A stretch of 64,000 nucleotides of DNA from Methylobacterium mesophilicum. Its GTDB lineage: Bacteria; Pseudomonadota; Alphaproteobacteria; Rhizobiales; Beijerinckiaceae. A program made the position numbers and the translations under genes. The first letter of the stretch is position 1, and the number at the start of each line of letters is the position of its first letter. The notes under the pieces were generated by a model, which did no database searches, was not told where the DNA came from, and saw nothing but the letters and a program-made list of their open reading frames with translations. The stretch spans positions 28,895 through 92,894 of the forward strand of contig NZ_BPQU01000023.1 of assembly GCF_022179445.1 (NCBI RefSeq), given 5' to 3'. This document shows positions 9,073 through 17,735 of the stretch, piece by piece.

Positions 9073-9852
9073 ATGCAGGGTCGTACCGAATCCCAGATGT
9101 CCGAGGGCGCCTCTGCGCCGCACCATAGGGTTGAGATGTCGAACGTGGCCGATCAGATTGCCGGTCAGGTGAGCGAGGCGGCCGAGGCTGTTGCGGAGGC
9201 TGTGCTGCCGGAGACGCCGTTCGTGGCGCGGGGGCTTCGGCTCGATTGGGCGGCCAAGCGCGGGCTGGACATCGGGGTGGCGGCGACCGCGCTGTTCCTG
9301 CTTCTGCCGCTGATGCTGCTGATCGCCGTGCTGGTCTGGGCCGGCGACCGCAAGGCGCCGATCTTCCGGCACATGCGGCTCGGCCGGGACGGGCACAGCT
9401 TCGGCTGCCTGAAGTTCCGCTCGATGGTCACGGACGGCGAGGGCGTGCTGGCCGCGCACCTGGCCGCCAGCCCGCGCGCCCGGGCCGAGTGGGCCGCCAC
9501 GCACAAGCTCTCCGACGACCCGCGCATCACCGCCATCGGCCAGGTGCTGCGCAAGACCTCGCTCGACGAGCTGCCGCAGCTGTGGAACGTCCTGCGCGGC
9601 GAGATGAGCCTGGTCGGGCCGCGCCCGATCGTGCAGGCCGAGGTCGCCCGCTACGGCCGGGCGTTCGCGACCTGCTTTGCCGTGCCGCCCGGCGTCACCG
9701 GCCTGTGGCAGGTCTCGGGCCGCTCCGACACCAGCTATGCCGAGCGCGTGGCGCTGGACCTGGACTACGCCAGCCGCTGGAGCCTGCGCCGGGACATCGC
9801 GATCATGCTGCGCACCGTCCCGGCCGTGCTCGCCCAGCGCGGCAGCAAGTAG
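9073..9852 (+). CDS. exoY: ExoY-type undecaprenyl-phosphate sugar phosphotransferase, copy 1
   Basis: A 259-residue polyprenyl-phosphate hexose-1-phosphate transferase, which starts exopolysaccharide repeat-unit synthesis by moving a sugar phosphate from a nucleotide sugar to undecaprenyl phosphate. Visible family features are AAKRGLDIGVA then one membrane helix (about residues 64-90), the APIFRHMRLGRDG segment, LKFRSM (113-118), RKTSLDELPQLWNVLRGEMSLVGPRP (160-185) and PPGVTGLWQVSGRS near the C-terminus. The start has GAGGAG nine bases upstream. Two small membrane-protein genes follow. The whole three-gene segment recurs inverted at 23.7-25.1 kb; the proteins differ at five residues plus a four-residue gap over about 238 positions. 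Confidence 0.93.
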   Translation: MQGRTESQMSEGASAPHHRVEMSNVADQIAGQVSEAAEAVAEAVLPETPFVARGLRLDWAAKRGLDIGVAATALFLLLPLMLLIAVLVWAGDRKAPIFRHMRLGRDGHSFGCLKFRSMVTDGEGVLAAHLAASPRARAEWAATHKLSDDPRITAIGQVLRKTSLDELPQLWNVLRGEMSLVGPRPIVQAEVARYGRAFATCFAVPPGVTGLWQVSGRSDTSYAERVALDLDYASRWSLRRDIAIMLRTVPAVLAQRGSK

Positions 9853-10420
9853 CGCGGGCGTGCCCCGGCCGGCGCCGACGTTCGGTCGCGCCCTCCGGAG
9901 CGCGCAGCCCGGGGTCCGGGGTGGTGCGGCGGGATCGTCATGAAGGGTCTGCTGCTGAACGCGCTGCTCGGGGTGGGTCTCGGGCGGTTCGGCTCGGTCT
10001 GGGGCCTGCCGGTGTTCCTGCCGGTGGTGGCGGGTGAACTCGCCTACGGGTTCCACCTCCACCACCTGAGCGCGGGCGGCAGCCTGCGGCGGGGCGCGGC
10101 GCTGCTGGTCTGCGGCCAGCTCGGCTTCCTGCTCGGCGCCCTGCTGCGGCCGCTGCCGGGCGAGCGGTGAGGCGCCGGGGCTCGCCGTGGTCAACCGATT
10201 GCTAACCGAGGGAGCCGCGCCCGTGTCCGCGGCGGAGGGGGGTCAGTCTTGGACGAGAACGATCCGCACTGGGACGCCGACCCGCTCTGGTACGACCGGG
10301 CCGAGCCGGAGGCGCTGCCGGGCCGGGTTCTGAACGGCCTGGCGTATCTGGTCCTGCTGCTGCTGGCCGGGATGGCGGGCGTGGCGCGGCTGTACCGGCT
10401 TCCCGACGCGCTGTGGTGCC
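9109..10420. repeat. Segmental duplication, copy 1 (exoY module)
   Basis: About 1.3 kb repeated in inverted orientation at about 23745-25058. Similarity starts at GCCTCTGCGCCGCAC in the exoY leader and ends near the CTGTGGTGC codons of the third gene. Endpoints were judged by eye and may be off by some bases. Confidence 0.85.
9940..10170 (+). CDS. Small hydrophobic membrane protein downstream of exoY
   Basis: A 76-residue protein with two hydrophobic stretches (GSVWGLPVFLPVVAGELAYG and AALLVCGQLGFLLGALL), probably a two-helix inner-membrane protein. No known domain. It begins 87 bases after exoY and is followed by a second small membrane protein, so the three may be one operon; the second copy of this segment carries a frameshifted version (23999-24228), which supports this frame as the original coding one. 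A role beside ExoY in polysaccharide initiation is inference from position only. Confidence 0.6.
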   Translation: MKGLLLNALLGVGLGRFGSVWGLPVFLPVVAGELAYGFHLHHLSAGGSLRRGAALLVCGQLGFLLGALLRPLPGER

Positions 10421-10470
10421 GCGCCGCCGCCTGGCACGCGCGCCGTGCCGCCCGTCCGCGGCGGTCCTGA
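10249..10470 (+). CDS. Small single-pass membrane protein, TTG start
   Basis: A 73-residue protein beginning with DENDPHWDADPLWYDRAEPE, an acidic Trp/Tyr-rich N-terminus, then one membrane helix (VLNGLAYLVLLLLAGMAGVARLY) and a basic C-terminus. TTG 10249 is chosen because GGAGGGG lies nine bases upstream and the same TTG and leader are kept in the duplicate at 23919. Domain unknown. It sits third after exoY and the small hydrophobic protein. The two copies match until about residue 58, after which they differ completely because the duplication ends there. Confidence 0.6.
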   Translation: MDENDPHWDADPLWYDRAEPEALPGRVLNGLAYLVLLLLAGMAGVARLYRLPDALWCRAAAWHARRAARPRRS

Positions 10471-10626
10471 ACCATCGCGCATGACGGCGCGACCACGTGC
10501 GGCCCGCCGCCGACCGGGTTGCGACCTCCTGGATCCTGCCCCCGGGGAGCACGCTCAGAGGACGTCACGGAACTTGCTCGGGAAGCCTTCGCTTCTCAGC
10601 ACAACGCGAAGGCTGGGCTAGGAACG

Positions 10627-10785
10627 ATGTTGGAGAGCGAGACGCGGCCGACCGATCCGGAGCGCAGCCTGGTTCAGCGCCTGTTTGCCCGCTACGGCTC
10701 CACTGCGATCCTGGTCGTGGTTTTGCTGGTGGTCGTCGGCTGGATCGGAATCCTGGGCTGGGCGATGACGCGGCTTCTCAGCTGA
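10627..10785 (+). CDS. Small single-pass membrane protein
   Basis: A 52-residue protein beginning at ATG 10627 with AGGAA about five bases upstream. An acidic N-terminal half (LESETRPTDPERSL) precedes one strong membrane helix (AILVVVLLVVVGWIGILGWAM). No recognised family. It is too short for a firm call, but the ribosome binding site and the helix argue for a real gene. Confidence 0.5.
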   Translation: MLESETRPTDPERSLVQRLFARYGSTAILVVVLLVVVGWIGILGWAMTRLLS

Positions 10786-10869
10786 GCCCCGATCGCTCGG
10801 GACGGCCCTCACCCCCTGATTCGATGCGCCCGCTTACGGCGAACCGGTCTCCCTTTCGAGAGCGATCGC

Positions 10870-10971
10870 TCAAGCAGCCTCGTCCGGCATGATCGGGGCG
10901 TCGCGGCACAGACGCCAGAACTCGACCAGACCGAGCGAATAGGTGGCGAGGATCACGGCCGTCCAATGCAT
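10870..10971 (-). CDS. Tiny 33-residue protein
   Basis: ATG 10971 is preceded by GAGAGGA about eight bases upstream. The frame encodes 33 residues: a short hydrophobic start (HWTAVILATYSLGLVEFW) then an acidic end and a TGA at 10872-10870. No family recognised; it could be a single-pass membrane microprotein. Support is the ribosome binding site and the amphipathic composition only. Confidence 0.35.
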   Translation of the reverse strand: MHWTAVILATYSLGLVEFWRLCRDAPIMPDEAA

Positions 10972-11179
10972 GATCGTGTCCTCTCGAGCGCCTTCGCCGC
11001 ACCGGTATGCACGCGAAAGCTTGACGTTTTCTCTTCGGACTTATCCACCGGTCTAGATATGGCAATATAACGACAATAGCGTGGGACTACACCGGGGGCG
11101 GTGCATTTATTTTGCGCAATCCGGAATGATCGCAGGATTCGGGGAGGCCGGCACCGGTCTCACCGCGCTGAGGCGCCCG

Positions 11180-12133
11180 TCATCCCGGGCTGTCGGCCGC
11201 GAGGGCAGCCCCGGTTTCATCCCGCCCGAGATCCACCACCACGATCTCGGGCGGGATACCCAGCCGCAACGGACGGCCCGCCACGAAGTGCGAGCCGAGC
11301 CCGGCCGAGACGATCAGGTCACGGTCGCCCTCGACGATATGGCCGTGGGCGTAGCGCGATCCGTAGCGCGACGGGATCCATGGGGACCAGCCCAGGATCC
11401 GCACCTGGCCGCCATGGGTATGGCCGGAGAGGGTGAGCGCGACCCGCCGGTCGAGGCCGGTGGCGAACAGGTCGGGCTCGTGCGCGAGCAGGATCGCGGC
11501 GCCGTCGGCGGGGACGTCCCGGAGGGCTTGCGCGAGGATCCGCGACCTCTGCCGGTCGAGCGGGTCCGGCGCCAGGGGGCGGCTGGGCGTCGCCTCGCTC
11601 TCGATCCCCACCAGCCAGAGCGGGGCCGGCACATCGAGCCGCACGGCCGCGTTCTCCAGGAAGACGATGCCGGCCGCCCGCAGGGCGCGTTCGGCCCGGG
11701 TCGGGCCGTGTCCGCGCCGAAGTGCGGCACGGTCGTCGCCCCAATCGTGATTGCCCTGGATGGCGTAGATTCCCCGCTTCGCCCGCAAACCGCTCAGGCG
11801 TTCGGCCACCGTCTCGAACGGGACCGCCCCCCGGCTTTGGGAGCCGTAATCGCCGAGCAGCACCGTGAGGTCCGGCTCCAGAGCATTGGTGCGCGCCACC
11901 ACCTCGGTGATCGCGTCCGCGCCCATGCAGCGGGGATGGGCGTGGAAATCCGTGAGCACCGCAATCCGCAGGCGTAGGCCGGCCGGCCAGGGCGGCGAGC
12001 AGACCCGATAGCGCCGGATCTGGACCCGATGCGGCTCGAAGGCCGTCGCGTAGCCCGCCGTCACCAGGCTCCCGGCAGCCGCGCAGGCGGCGGCCAGGGT
12101 CGGTCGGGACAGGAGCGCGCGGCGTGTCAGCAT
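11180..12133 (-). CDS. Metallophosphoesterase (YkuE/LpxG-like calcineurin fold)
   Basis: A 317-residue binuclear metallophosphoesterase. The metal-binding motifs are complete: TDFHAHP (about residues 61-67), LGDYG (93-97), GNHDW (127-131) and GHTHGG (about 238-243). The N-terminus TRRALLSRP plus an Ala-rich hydrophobic stretch looks like a twin-arginine or membrane-anchoring leader, so the enzyme probably faces the periplasm or sits at the membrane. Relatives hydrolyse phosphodiesters, and some replace LpxH in cutting UDP-2,3-diacylglucosamine during lipid A synthesis; the substrate here cannot be fixed from sequence. The 3' end contains a perfect 15-bp inverted repeat. Confidence 0.88.
   Translation of the reverse strand: MLTRRALLSRPTLAAACAAAGSLVTAGYATAFEPHRVQIRRYRVCSPPWPAGLRLRIAVLTDFHAHPRCMGADAITEVVARTNALEPDLTVLLGDYGSQSRGAVPFETVAERLSGLRAKRGIYAIQGNHDWGDDRAALRRGHGPTRAERALRAAGIVFLENAAVRLDVPAPLWLVGIESEATPSRPLAPDPLDRQRSRILAQALRDVPADGAAILLAHEPDLFATGLDRRVALTLSGHTHGGQVRILGWSPWIPSRYGSRYAHGHIVEGDRDLIVSAGLGSHFVAGRPLRLGIPPEIVVVDLGRDETGAALAADSPG
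11219..11257. repeat. Perfect 15-bp inverted repeat in the metallophosphoesterase 3' end
   Basis: ATCCCGCCCGAGATC (11219-11233) is followed after nine bases by its exact reverse complement (11243-11257). It lies within codons for IPPEIVVVDLGRD near the C-terminus. A GC-rich hairpin of this strength could affect mRNA end formation or stability; no T-run follows. Confidence 0.7.
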
Positions 12134-12693
12134 CGGTCATCGGCTCGGCTGGACGTGGCGGGCCCGTACCACGGGTTGGCCACTGGTGCGGCACGGGGTT
12201 GGGGGAACGGCTGCCGATGCCGGATGACTTTTCCGCTGCGGCGAACCCGCGGGGTCGGGGTTTCGGTCGGTGACCCACGAACCGCCGGCCGGCATCGCGA
12301 TATGAGCGGTCAGTGGAGTAATCGAAGTATGCGAAGGAAGAGCGAACGCTTCGAACGGGTCAAAAGCTTCGCGTTCCGCACCCTCGACCTCGGGCCGCCA
12401 TGACAATCGCGGCGGACTATAGTATCCGAACTCAGATCAATTCTCATGCCTTATATCGAGCTTTGGACTCGCCCGGGCATATGTTTGCTGCCGACTTACA
12501 TTGAGTCTTGTATAGATAATCACAAGACAGATACAATCTTTGCCGGCGGCCGACGCGCGATTGCAGGTGTGGAGCCAAAATTCGATCGTAAATTCCTTTG
12601 TTTGACGAAAAAAGTATTGATCTGCGAGTTCCGGTATGCAATTAGACCGTCAGTTCGCGGGCAGGCGTATCTTTACTGCCCAGGATTGATCCC
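12134..12693. other. Intergenic region, no gene seen
   Basis: About 560 bases. The left half is high GC, while 12410-12660 drops in GC sharply, suggesting old inserted DNA. No reading frame, hairpin terminator or recognised repeat was found. Confidence 0.4.
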
Positions 12694-12936
12694 ATGCCCG
12701 CCGTCTCTTTCCTCGCGCTGCCCGCTTTCGGGGCGGTCACTGATCGTCGCGCCATCGCCCTGGCCAACGCCCACTGGTTTCGCGCCATGGCGTGGCGGGC
12801 CCTGCGCGACGGGTCTCCTAGGGGCGACATACGCGCTGCCAATGCCCGGGCTGCGGCCCGCATCGTCATACGCCAAGCCAAGCGCGATGCTCTGGTCAAC
12901 CGACTGGTGACCGACGCCCTGGTGATGAGTGACTGA
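12694..12936 (+). CDS. Small Ala/Arg-rich hypothetical protein
   Basis: An 80-residue frame (MPAVSFLALPAFGAVTDRRA...) with helical, basic, Ala-rich content in its second half (NARAAARIVIRQAKRDALVN). No family is recognised and the ribosome binding site is weak (CCAGGATTGATCCC upstream). It may be a real small protein of this lineage or a chance high-GC frame. Confidence 0.35.
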   Translation: MPAVSFLALPAFGAVTDRRAIALANAHWFRAMAWRALRDGSPRGDIRAANARAAARIVIRQAKRDALVNRLVTDALVMSD

Positions 12937-13427
12937 TCTGCTGCCGCGTTGAGCGCTCCTTGGCCGCGGCGGTCAGAACGTAGCGCTATTGCCAGCTTTA
13001 ACATCCGTTGGCAGGTCATGCCTGGACGGGACGTCCGTCTGCCGTACAGTCACATACTGTCAAGCAGCATAATAAATTCGAATTTCAGTCTGTTCGAAAG
13101 AAACAAAGATTGCATTCCTTCGTTTTGGAAACGACCACCGCCTAAACATTATCGACGTTCGAATACGTGGTTTGATCCTGAGTTTTGTATTGACGTTGTA
13201 CTAACTCTAGAAATACCCAGCAACTCGCGTTTTTCAAAATATCTGCGCCATCGTAATTCTGTTGATCGAACTAAAAATTTTATTCGTTAGCGAACGCCGC
13301 GCCAATTGCTTCACCGGGCACGCGTCGTTAACGAATTAAGAATTCCCGGCAAGAAACTGGAACGGATCAACGCATCCCTCGTAAATGCGTCGAACTGTGG
13401 CGAAGGTTGTGCCGTCAGGACTTAGAA
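12937..13427. other. AT-rich intergenic region before the mucR relic
   Basis: About 490 bases of lower GC without a credible gene. It lies directly upstream of the decayed MucR-type gene and may contain its old promoter. Confidence 0.4.
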
Positions 13428-13918
13428 ATGGACAACGATCTCAAAGCGCGGCCTCTCGATGTCAAGCATCTGACGGCAAATATCGTGACCGTCTATGTTT
13501 CTAATAATCATATCTAAGTCTCAGATTAGCTCAAGCCTCCCGCAAACGTTTACCATGCTGTGGAGGCGGCCGCGCAGGGGCATGCTTCGGCGCCTGCGGT
13601 TGCAGAGGGCCTGGCCGAGAAACCGTTCGCAGCCGAGATCCGGCGATCGGTCGGCCGCGATGCCTTGATCAGCTTCGAGGATGGCAAGCCCTACAAGACC
13701 TTAGGAAGGCATTTCACCGGCCGCGGCCTCCCGCCGGAGCGTTATCGCGAGAAGTTAGGGCTACAGCGGAATCATCCGATGGTTGCGCCGGATTTGCCGA
13801 AGGGCGATCCGCTCTGGCGAAGGCGATCGGCCTCGGGTGGTTAAGCGGAGGGGCCTCCGCCGGCGATGAGCCGAGTCGTGCGCAGTCCAAGGTCCAACGC
13901 CGGAAGAAGTCGGGCTGA
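13428..13918 (+). pseudogene. mucR: Decayed MucR/Ros-type transcriptional regulator
   Basis: Reading from ATG 13428 gives a MucR-like N-terminus (LTANIVTVYVSNNHI), then in-frame stops TAA 13515 and TAG 13527, then continued similarity: PFAAEIRRSVGRDALISFED, GKPYKTLGRHF, PPERYREKLGL and HPMVAP. After a one-base loss near 13794-13796 the family ending continues in another frame (EGRSALAKAIGLG) to a Lys/Arg-rich tail and TGA 13918. The cysteine usual before LEDGK is replaced by serine. MucR/Ros proteins are zinc-finger regulators of exopolysaccharide, motility and symbiosis genes. With two stops and a frameshift this copy should be dead. It lies about 3.6 kb from an exoY gene. Confidence 0.8.
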
Positions 13919-14231
13919 TTATAGGGGCTCCGGAGTAACGCCGCGGCTCTCCTGAGCTCCACCGTCCTCACGCGCGAAGCAACATGATACAGGGCGGCAC
14001 GAGACGCGTAGGGCGCCGCCGACGCAAGGACCTCGCTTCGCTTGCCGCGGCAGAACGGTCACCGAGTGATCATCGGGAGCGCGCGACACGCCGTTTGGAA
14101 GGCATGAAACCGTGGGGGCGTTATGCCCGGAATGCCCCATGGTCGATTCGCGCGTGATTGTGTCGCTGATCCAGACTGTGTGCGTCCCGAGATTTGCGAT
14201 CGGCGACACCAAACTGGTATTCACCTGCGCG

Positions 14232-14456
14232 ATGCCGAACGAAAAATCGATGCCGCTGGCACGCCCCATCTGTCGATCCTGCGGTGAGACGATCCGCGCG
14301 GACACCACCTATTGCGTCGCGTGCGCGACCCGTCAGGCCGATAGCGACGCCGCCGTCTTCGATCGTTGGCTCGCCATTCTGTTCAGCGGTGCGGGCATCG
14401 TCGGCCTGGTGCTGGCCGCCTATATCGCAGCCCGCTATCTCAATATCCTGGCGTGA
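14232..14456 (+). CDS. Small zinc-ribbon membrane protein
   Basis: A 74-residue protein from ATG 14232 (ATG 14250 is an alternative; no clear ribosome binding site for either). CRSCGETIRADTTYCVAC is a four-cysteine zinc ribbon, followed by an acidic linker and one membrane helix (WLAILFSGAGIVGLVLAAYIAARYL). Zinc-ribbon plus single helix is a common layout of small proteins of unknown role in bacteria. It stands alone between the mucR relic and collagen-like gene 2. Confidence 0.55.
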   Translation: MPNEKSMPLARPICRSCGETIRADTTYCVACATRQADSDAAVFDRWLAILFSGAGIVGLVLAAYIAARYLNILA

Positions 14457-14756
14457 TCTCTCGCAAGCTGACGCATCTGCGATGAGGGCTCTGCTTGAGT
14501 GTCCCACTCTGGTCTAGGCTCAGTAGAACCTACGTAGTCGCACACCCGCACAGCAGCTGCCTCACGGTGCCGACGACATCGGATCGTCTCGCCATCGGCG
14601 AGGACCGGCCTCGCCGTTCGGCGCAGTGCTCACGCATCTTTCGCCTTATGAACAGGTCTCGTCTGCCTGCAGATGCGCCGAAATATGTACGCCGCGGCCC
14701 GATAGAGCTGAGCTATGCCGAGTCCTACTCTGTCCATAAATTTTGGAGTTTGCAGG

Positions 14757-15530
14757 ATGGCTCGGCGATCGCTTCTGGTCTTGGCGCTCTGCCTCGCGTC
14801 CTCGGGTGCGGGGGCCGCCGGCGACATCGCCGTCGACATGGCGATGATCTCCAACGGCGATCTCAGGGTCTTCGGGACTTTGGCGCCGCCTCGCGCGGCC
14901 AGCGTCGTCCTGGACGACAAGTTTAACACACGGGCCGATCAGGACGGGCGCTTCGCGTTCCGGATTCCCTACCATCCGGAGACCTGCGTGGTGACGCTGA
15001 AGTCCGAGTCCCTCAGCCGACAGGCCGTCGTCGGCTATTGCGCCCGGCCACCGGCCGTGAAGCAGGCCGCAACGTACCCCGCACCCGTGATGCTTGCGGC
15101 GAACACGCCCAAGAGCGAGGTCGGCCCTCGCGGTCCTCAGGGCGCGGCCGGTCAACAGGGTCCGGAAGGACCTCAAGGCGAGCGCGGCGCTAAGGGCGAG
15201 CCGGGGCCGGCCGGCCCCGCAGGACCACCCGGCCCCGCCGGACAGGCGGGCGCGAAAGGGCAGGGGGGCGAAAGAGGCGAACGTGGCCCGGCAGGACCGG
15301 CTGGGCCCGAGGGCAAGGCGGCTGTTGCCAACGTTGCTTTACGGGTTCAGGTCGAGGAGTGCACGGCGGGAGGGCGGTGCGTGGCCGCCTGCACCTCCGA
15401 CGAGTTCGCAGTGAACGGCACCTGTAGCGGCGGCGAGCGCCCCGCTATGGACGAAAGTAGCATCTACTGCTTTGCCCTGGGTTCGGTACCGACCGCCATG
15501 AAGGCCCGGGCGATCTGCGCGCGGCGTTGA
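14757..15530 (+). CDS. Secreted collagen-like protein 2 with Cys-rich C-terminus
   Basis: A 257-residue protein starting at ATG 14757, with GGAG and AGG just upstream and a clear signal peptide (MARRSLLVLALCLASSGAGA). Residues of about 22-95 form the same domain as in collagen-like protein 1: ISNGDLRVFG, LDDKF, YHPETCVVTL, VGYCAR. About 22 Gly-X-Y triplets follow (GPRGPQGAAGQQG onward), then a globular end with six cysteines (VEEC, GGRC, AAC, NGTC, YC, AIC), probably disulphide-bonded. Likely a trimeric cell-surface or matrix protein. Unlike paralogue 1 it has a structured C-terminal domain. It stands alone in the inverted-repeat-bounded segment. Confidence 0.82.
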   Translation: MARRSLLVLALCLASSGAGAAGDIAVDMAMISNGDLRVFGTLAPPRAASVVLDDKFNTRADQDGRFAFRIPYHPETCVVTLKSESLSRQAVVGYCARPPAVKQAATYPAPVMLAANTPKSEVGPRGPQGAAGQQGPEGPQGERGAKGEPGPAGPAGPPGPAGQAGAKGQGGERGERGPAGPAGPEGKAAVANVALRVQVEECTAGGRCVAACTSDEFAVNGTCSGGERPAMDESSIYCFALGSVPTAMKARAICARR

Positions 15531-15804
15531 CGCGGATGTCGCATTGCAAAAAGCACTGAGTTTTCTTTCGTCTGGCGGTTGGTTCGGATTACACATTGAC
15601 GCATCGTGAATAGTGCGCGTTGCGCGGCAGTTTTTAGTGTTGTTTAAAGGCTCAGATTGGTCAATAGAGGTAACGAAGAATATGATTTTTCGGCGCGTCT
15701 GCTGTGATTCGGTTATTTGAGCCGGGATGGTTTGTCGTATCTAGTCCTGTATCATGCCTCGAGAATTTTGCTTCTGATATTTTCAGGCGACTGGCAGGGC
15801 AAGC

Positions 15805-16610
15805 TGGGGCGTCGGCCACAGCTTCCGGCTTTTGGCGTTGGCTGCGGTCTACATCGGCGGAAGCAGCGTGGAGCCAGCGCGGTGGACCTGCCGACGACGG
15901 GCTACTGAGCGCTGGCCTTTACCGCTGATGGTACGGCGGGTCTGGTCAGCCGCTAGGCGCCCAAGCTTGACGCCGCACAGCGAAAGGCGCTGACACGGGT
16001 TATCGAGGGTGGGTCAAACGTTGACCGATACGACGTAGTACGCACGTCGAGACAGCTCTCGCCGCCTGAATTTACGCGAGCTTCGGGGGCAGGCTGGACG
16101 AAAGCACGCTTGGCTGCACGATCAAGCAGATGGGCTTCCGTAAGCTGACGGTCCGCCCTCGCCACCACGAGCAGGAACTGGCTGCGCTGTCCGTGTTCAA
16201 AAAACCTGTCCGCCGCCGTGAATGCAATCCATACTTGCCTGCTCGCGTATGCCTGCCGCCGGGCACGGCTATTAAGGTGTCATGGCAGGATGATGCTCGC
16301 GCCGGTCAAAAGAGCACCCAGTCGCAACGTGAGACATGCAGCGGGACACGGCCCTCGGCGCCCCAGGATTGGCACACGGCGTATGCCTGTATCTTTGAAG
16401 CGATCTAACCTCAGAAGGGAAAGGCCGCCGAATCCGTTCTACCCCGGTGGAACAGGTAGGCGATAAGCCTGCATAGGGCCCAGATTATCCAAAGTGTCTT
16501 GCCCCGGGCCTACGCCATACTGATGCGGGCTGACACAGGGCTCACGAGATCGTCGTGCTAGACAACATCATCTTGCCCAAACTGCTGCCTAGCGCCTCTA
16601 CTCATACCGG
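15805..16610 (+). pseudogene. Heavily decayed IS630-family transposase
   Basis: Fragments of an IS630 transposase appear in order but in different frames: LALAAVY near 15835, KLDAAQRKAL near 15965, ESTLG then MGFRKLTVRPRHHEQE near 16100-16175, LPPGT then WQDDARAGQK near 16255-16310, and GTRPSAPQDWHTAYACIFEAI near 16345-16408. Weak matches to the remaining catalytic part continue to about 16610. Many stops and indels make it an old relic. Confidence 0.7.
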
Positions 16611-17291
16611 TGTTTTTAGAAAACTTATTGTAGAGACCTGTGGAAATTCAGATGCAATAACCGCTTCTACGATTGTATCGTCGTGGCATGCCTCTTTATC
16701 ATCGACCGGTGCCGCAAATTTTAAATTGTCCTTTCTGTCAAATTTTAAAAATCATCCGCGATGTTTTGTGCGCATGGATATTCTGATTTTGATTATAATC
16801 GATATTTGTGAGTTATGTGTAATGATGCTCGTTATGTCTGTCGTCTTAACGGGCTTCTCTCAGCACTTCGTCCGCAAATTTTGTTCGCGAACCGGTGATT
16901 CCGTATGCTCGGAGAGGGTATCTGGACAATCGCCGACTGATTTCATGTCGGCAAATAGCATATTCCACTGGACTGCTTGAGCGATTGGAGCGTGAATAGT
17001 CACGTCACGAAGCAGCCGGCTGCCGTGAGTCGAAGCGAGCTTCCCGGGAGCGGGCAAGGGCATCCGACCGATCGCGTTACCCCGCAAGCCCATTGGGCAT
17101 GTGCGGGGCCAAGGCAGTGGCGGGGCTAGTCCCGTCACGAGCCCGAGGCGCGCTATGCAAACTCCATTTTTCATTCAGATTATCTTTTCCCCCGCCGCCC
17201 ATGTCGGACATTCGGCGCAGCTTCCGTGCCCAGGCTCGACAGCGAGCCTACCTGCCGCATCGTTTGCCGCCCCGCGGACGTGAGTGCGAGC
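16611..17291. other. AT-rich gene-poor region
   Basis: About 680 bases whose left half is clearly AT-rich compared with the backbone. A frame at 16555-16980 has no start signal or recognisable product. Probably remnant of inserted DNA. Confidence 0.4.
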
Positions 17292-17735
17292 ATGTCGAAC
17301 CGCAGCATCTCCTGGGCCGCCGCTCTGCGCGACTTGAAATCTGATCGCACCGTCCGTTCGGCGGTTCGCGAAGAACGTCTGCGCACCAGCGCGGGCCTGC
17401 GCGGCGCGTGCCTCCTGCCGATGAGCGCTTGGCGCGGATCCTCGAGCCGGCGTTATGTCGTCGTGATCCAGCCGCTCGATACCGTCGATTTGGTCGCAGA
17501 CGACCCCGCAGTCGTCCTCGCCGTTGCCCGTGATGCCCAAGCGCAGGCTTCAATCGTCGCTGTCCGGGCCTGCGACCCTGGGGATCCAGGTTTTCTGGGC
17601 TGGCTGGCCGCCTGCGCCACGCTTGGAGCGCGCGAACTGCACGCTTACCGGTTGGCAGGAAACAAGGCTGAACGTCATGCGATCGCGGCTGACCTCGGTG
17701 GGCCCGCCTTGTCCGCGGCCATGGGGGTGGCGTGA
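17292..17735 (+). CDS. Hypothetical protein upstream of HNH nuclease
   Basis: A 147-residue protein from ATG 17292 (MSNRSISWAAALRDLKSDRT). The first half is basic, the second half alternates short hydrophobic strands and Asp/Ala-rich segments (VVVIQPLDTVDLVADDPAVVLAVARDAQ). No recognised domain. Its TGA overlaps the ATG of the HNH gene by one base, so the two are translationally coupled. The neighbourhood (HNH, methyltransferase, terminase) suggests a phage-derived gene. Confidence 0.5.
   Translation: MSNRSISWAAALRDLKSDRTVRSAVREERLRTSAGLRGACLLPMSAWRGSSSRRYVVVIQPLDTVDLVADDPAVVLAVARDAQAQASIVAVRACDPGDPGFLGWLAACATLGARELHAYRLAGNKAERHAIAADLGGPALSAAMGVA

Noticed and set aside
12642..13019. Minus-strand 125-codon frame
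   Set aside because: Antisense to a better small frame, and no domain or ribosome binding site.
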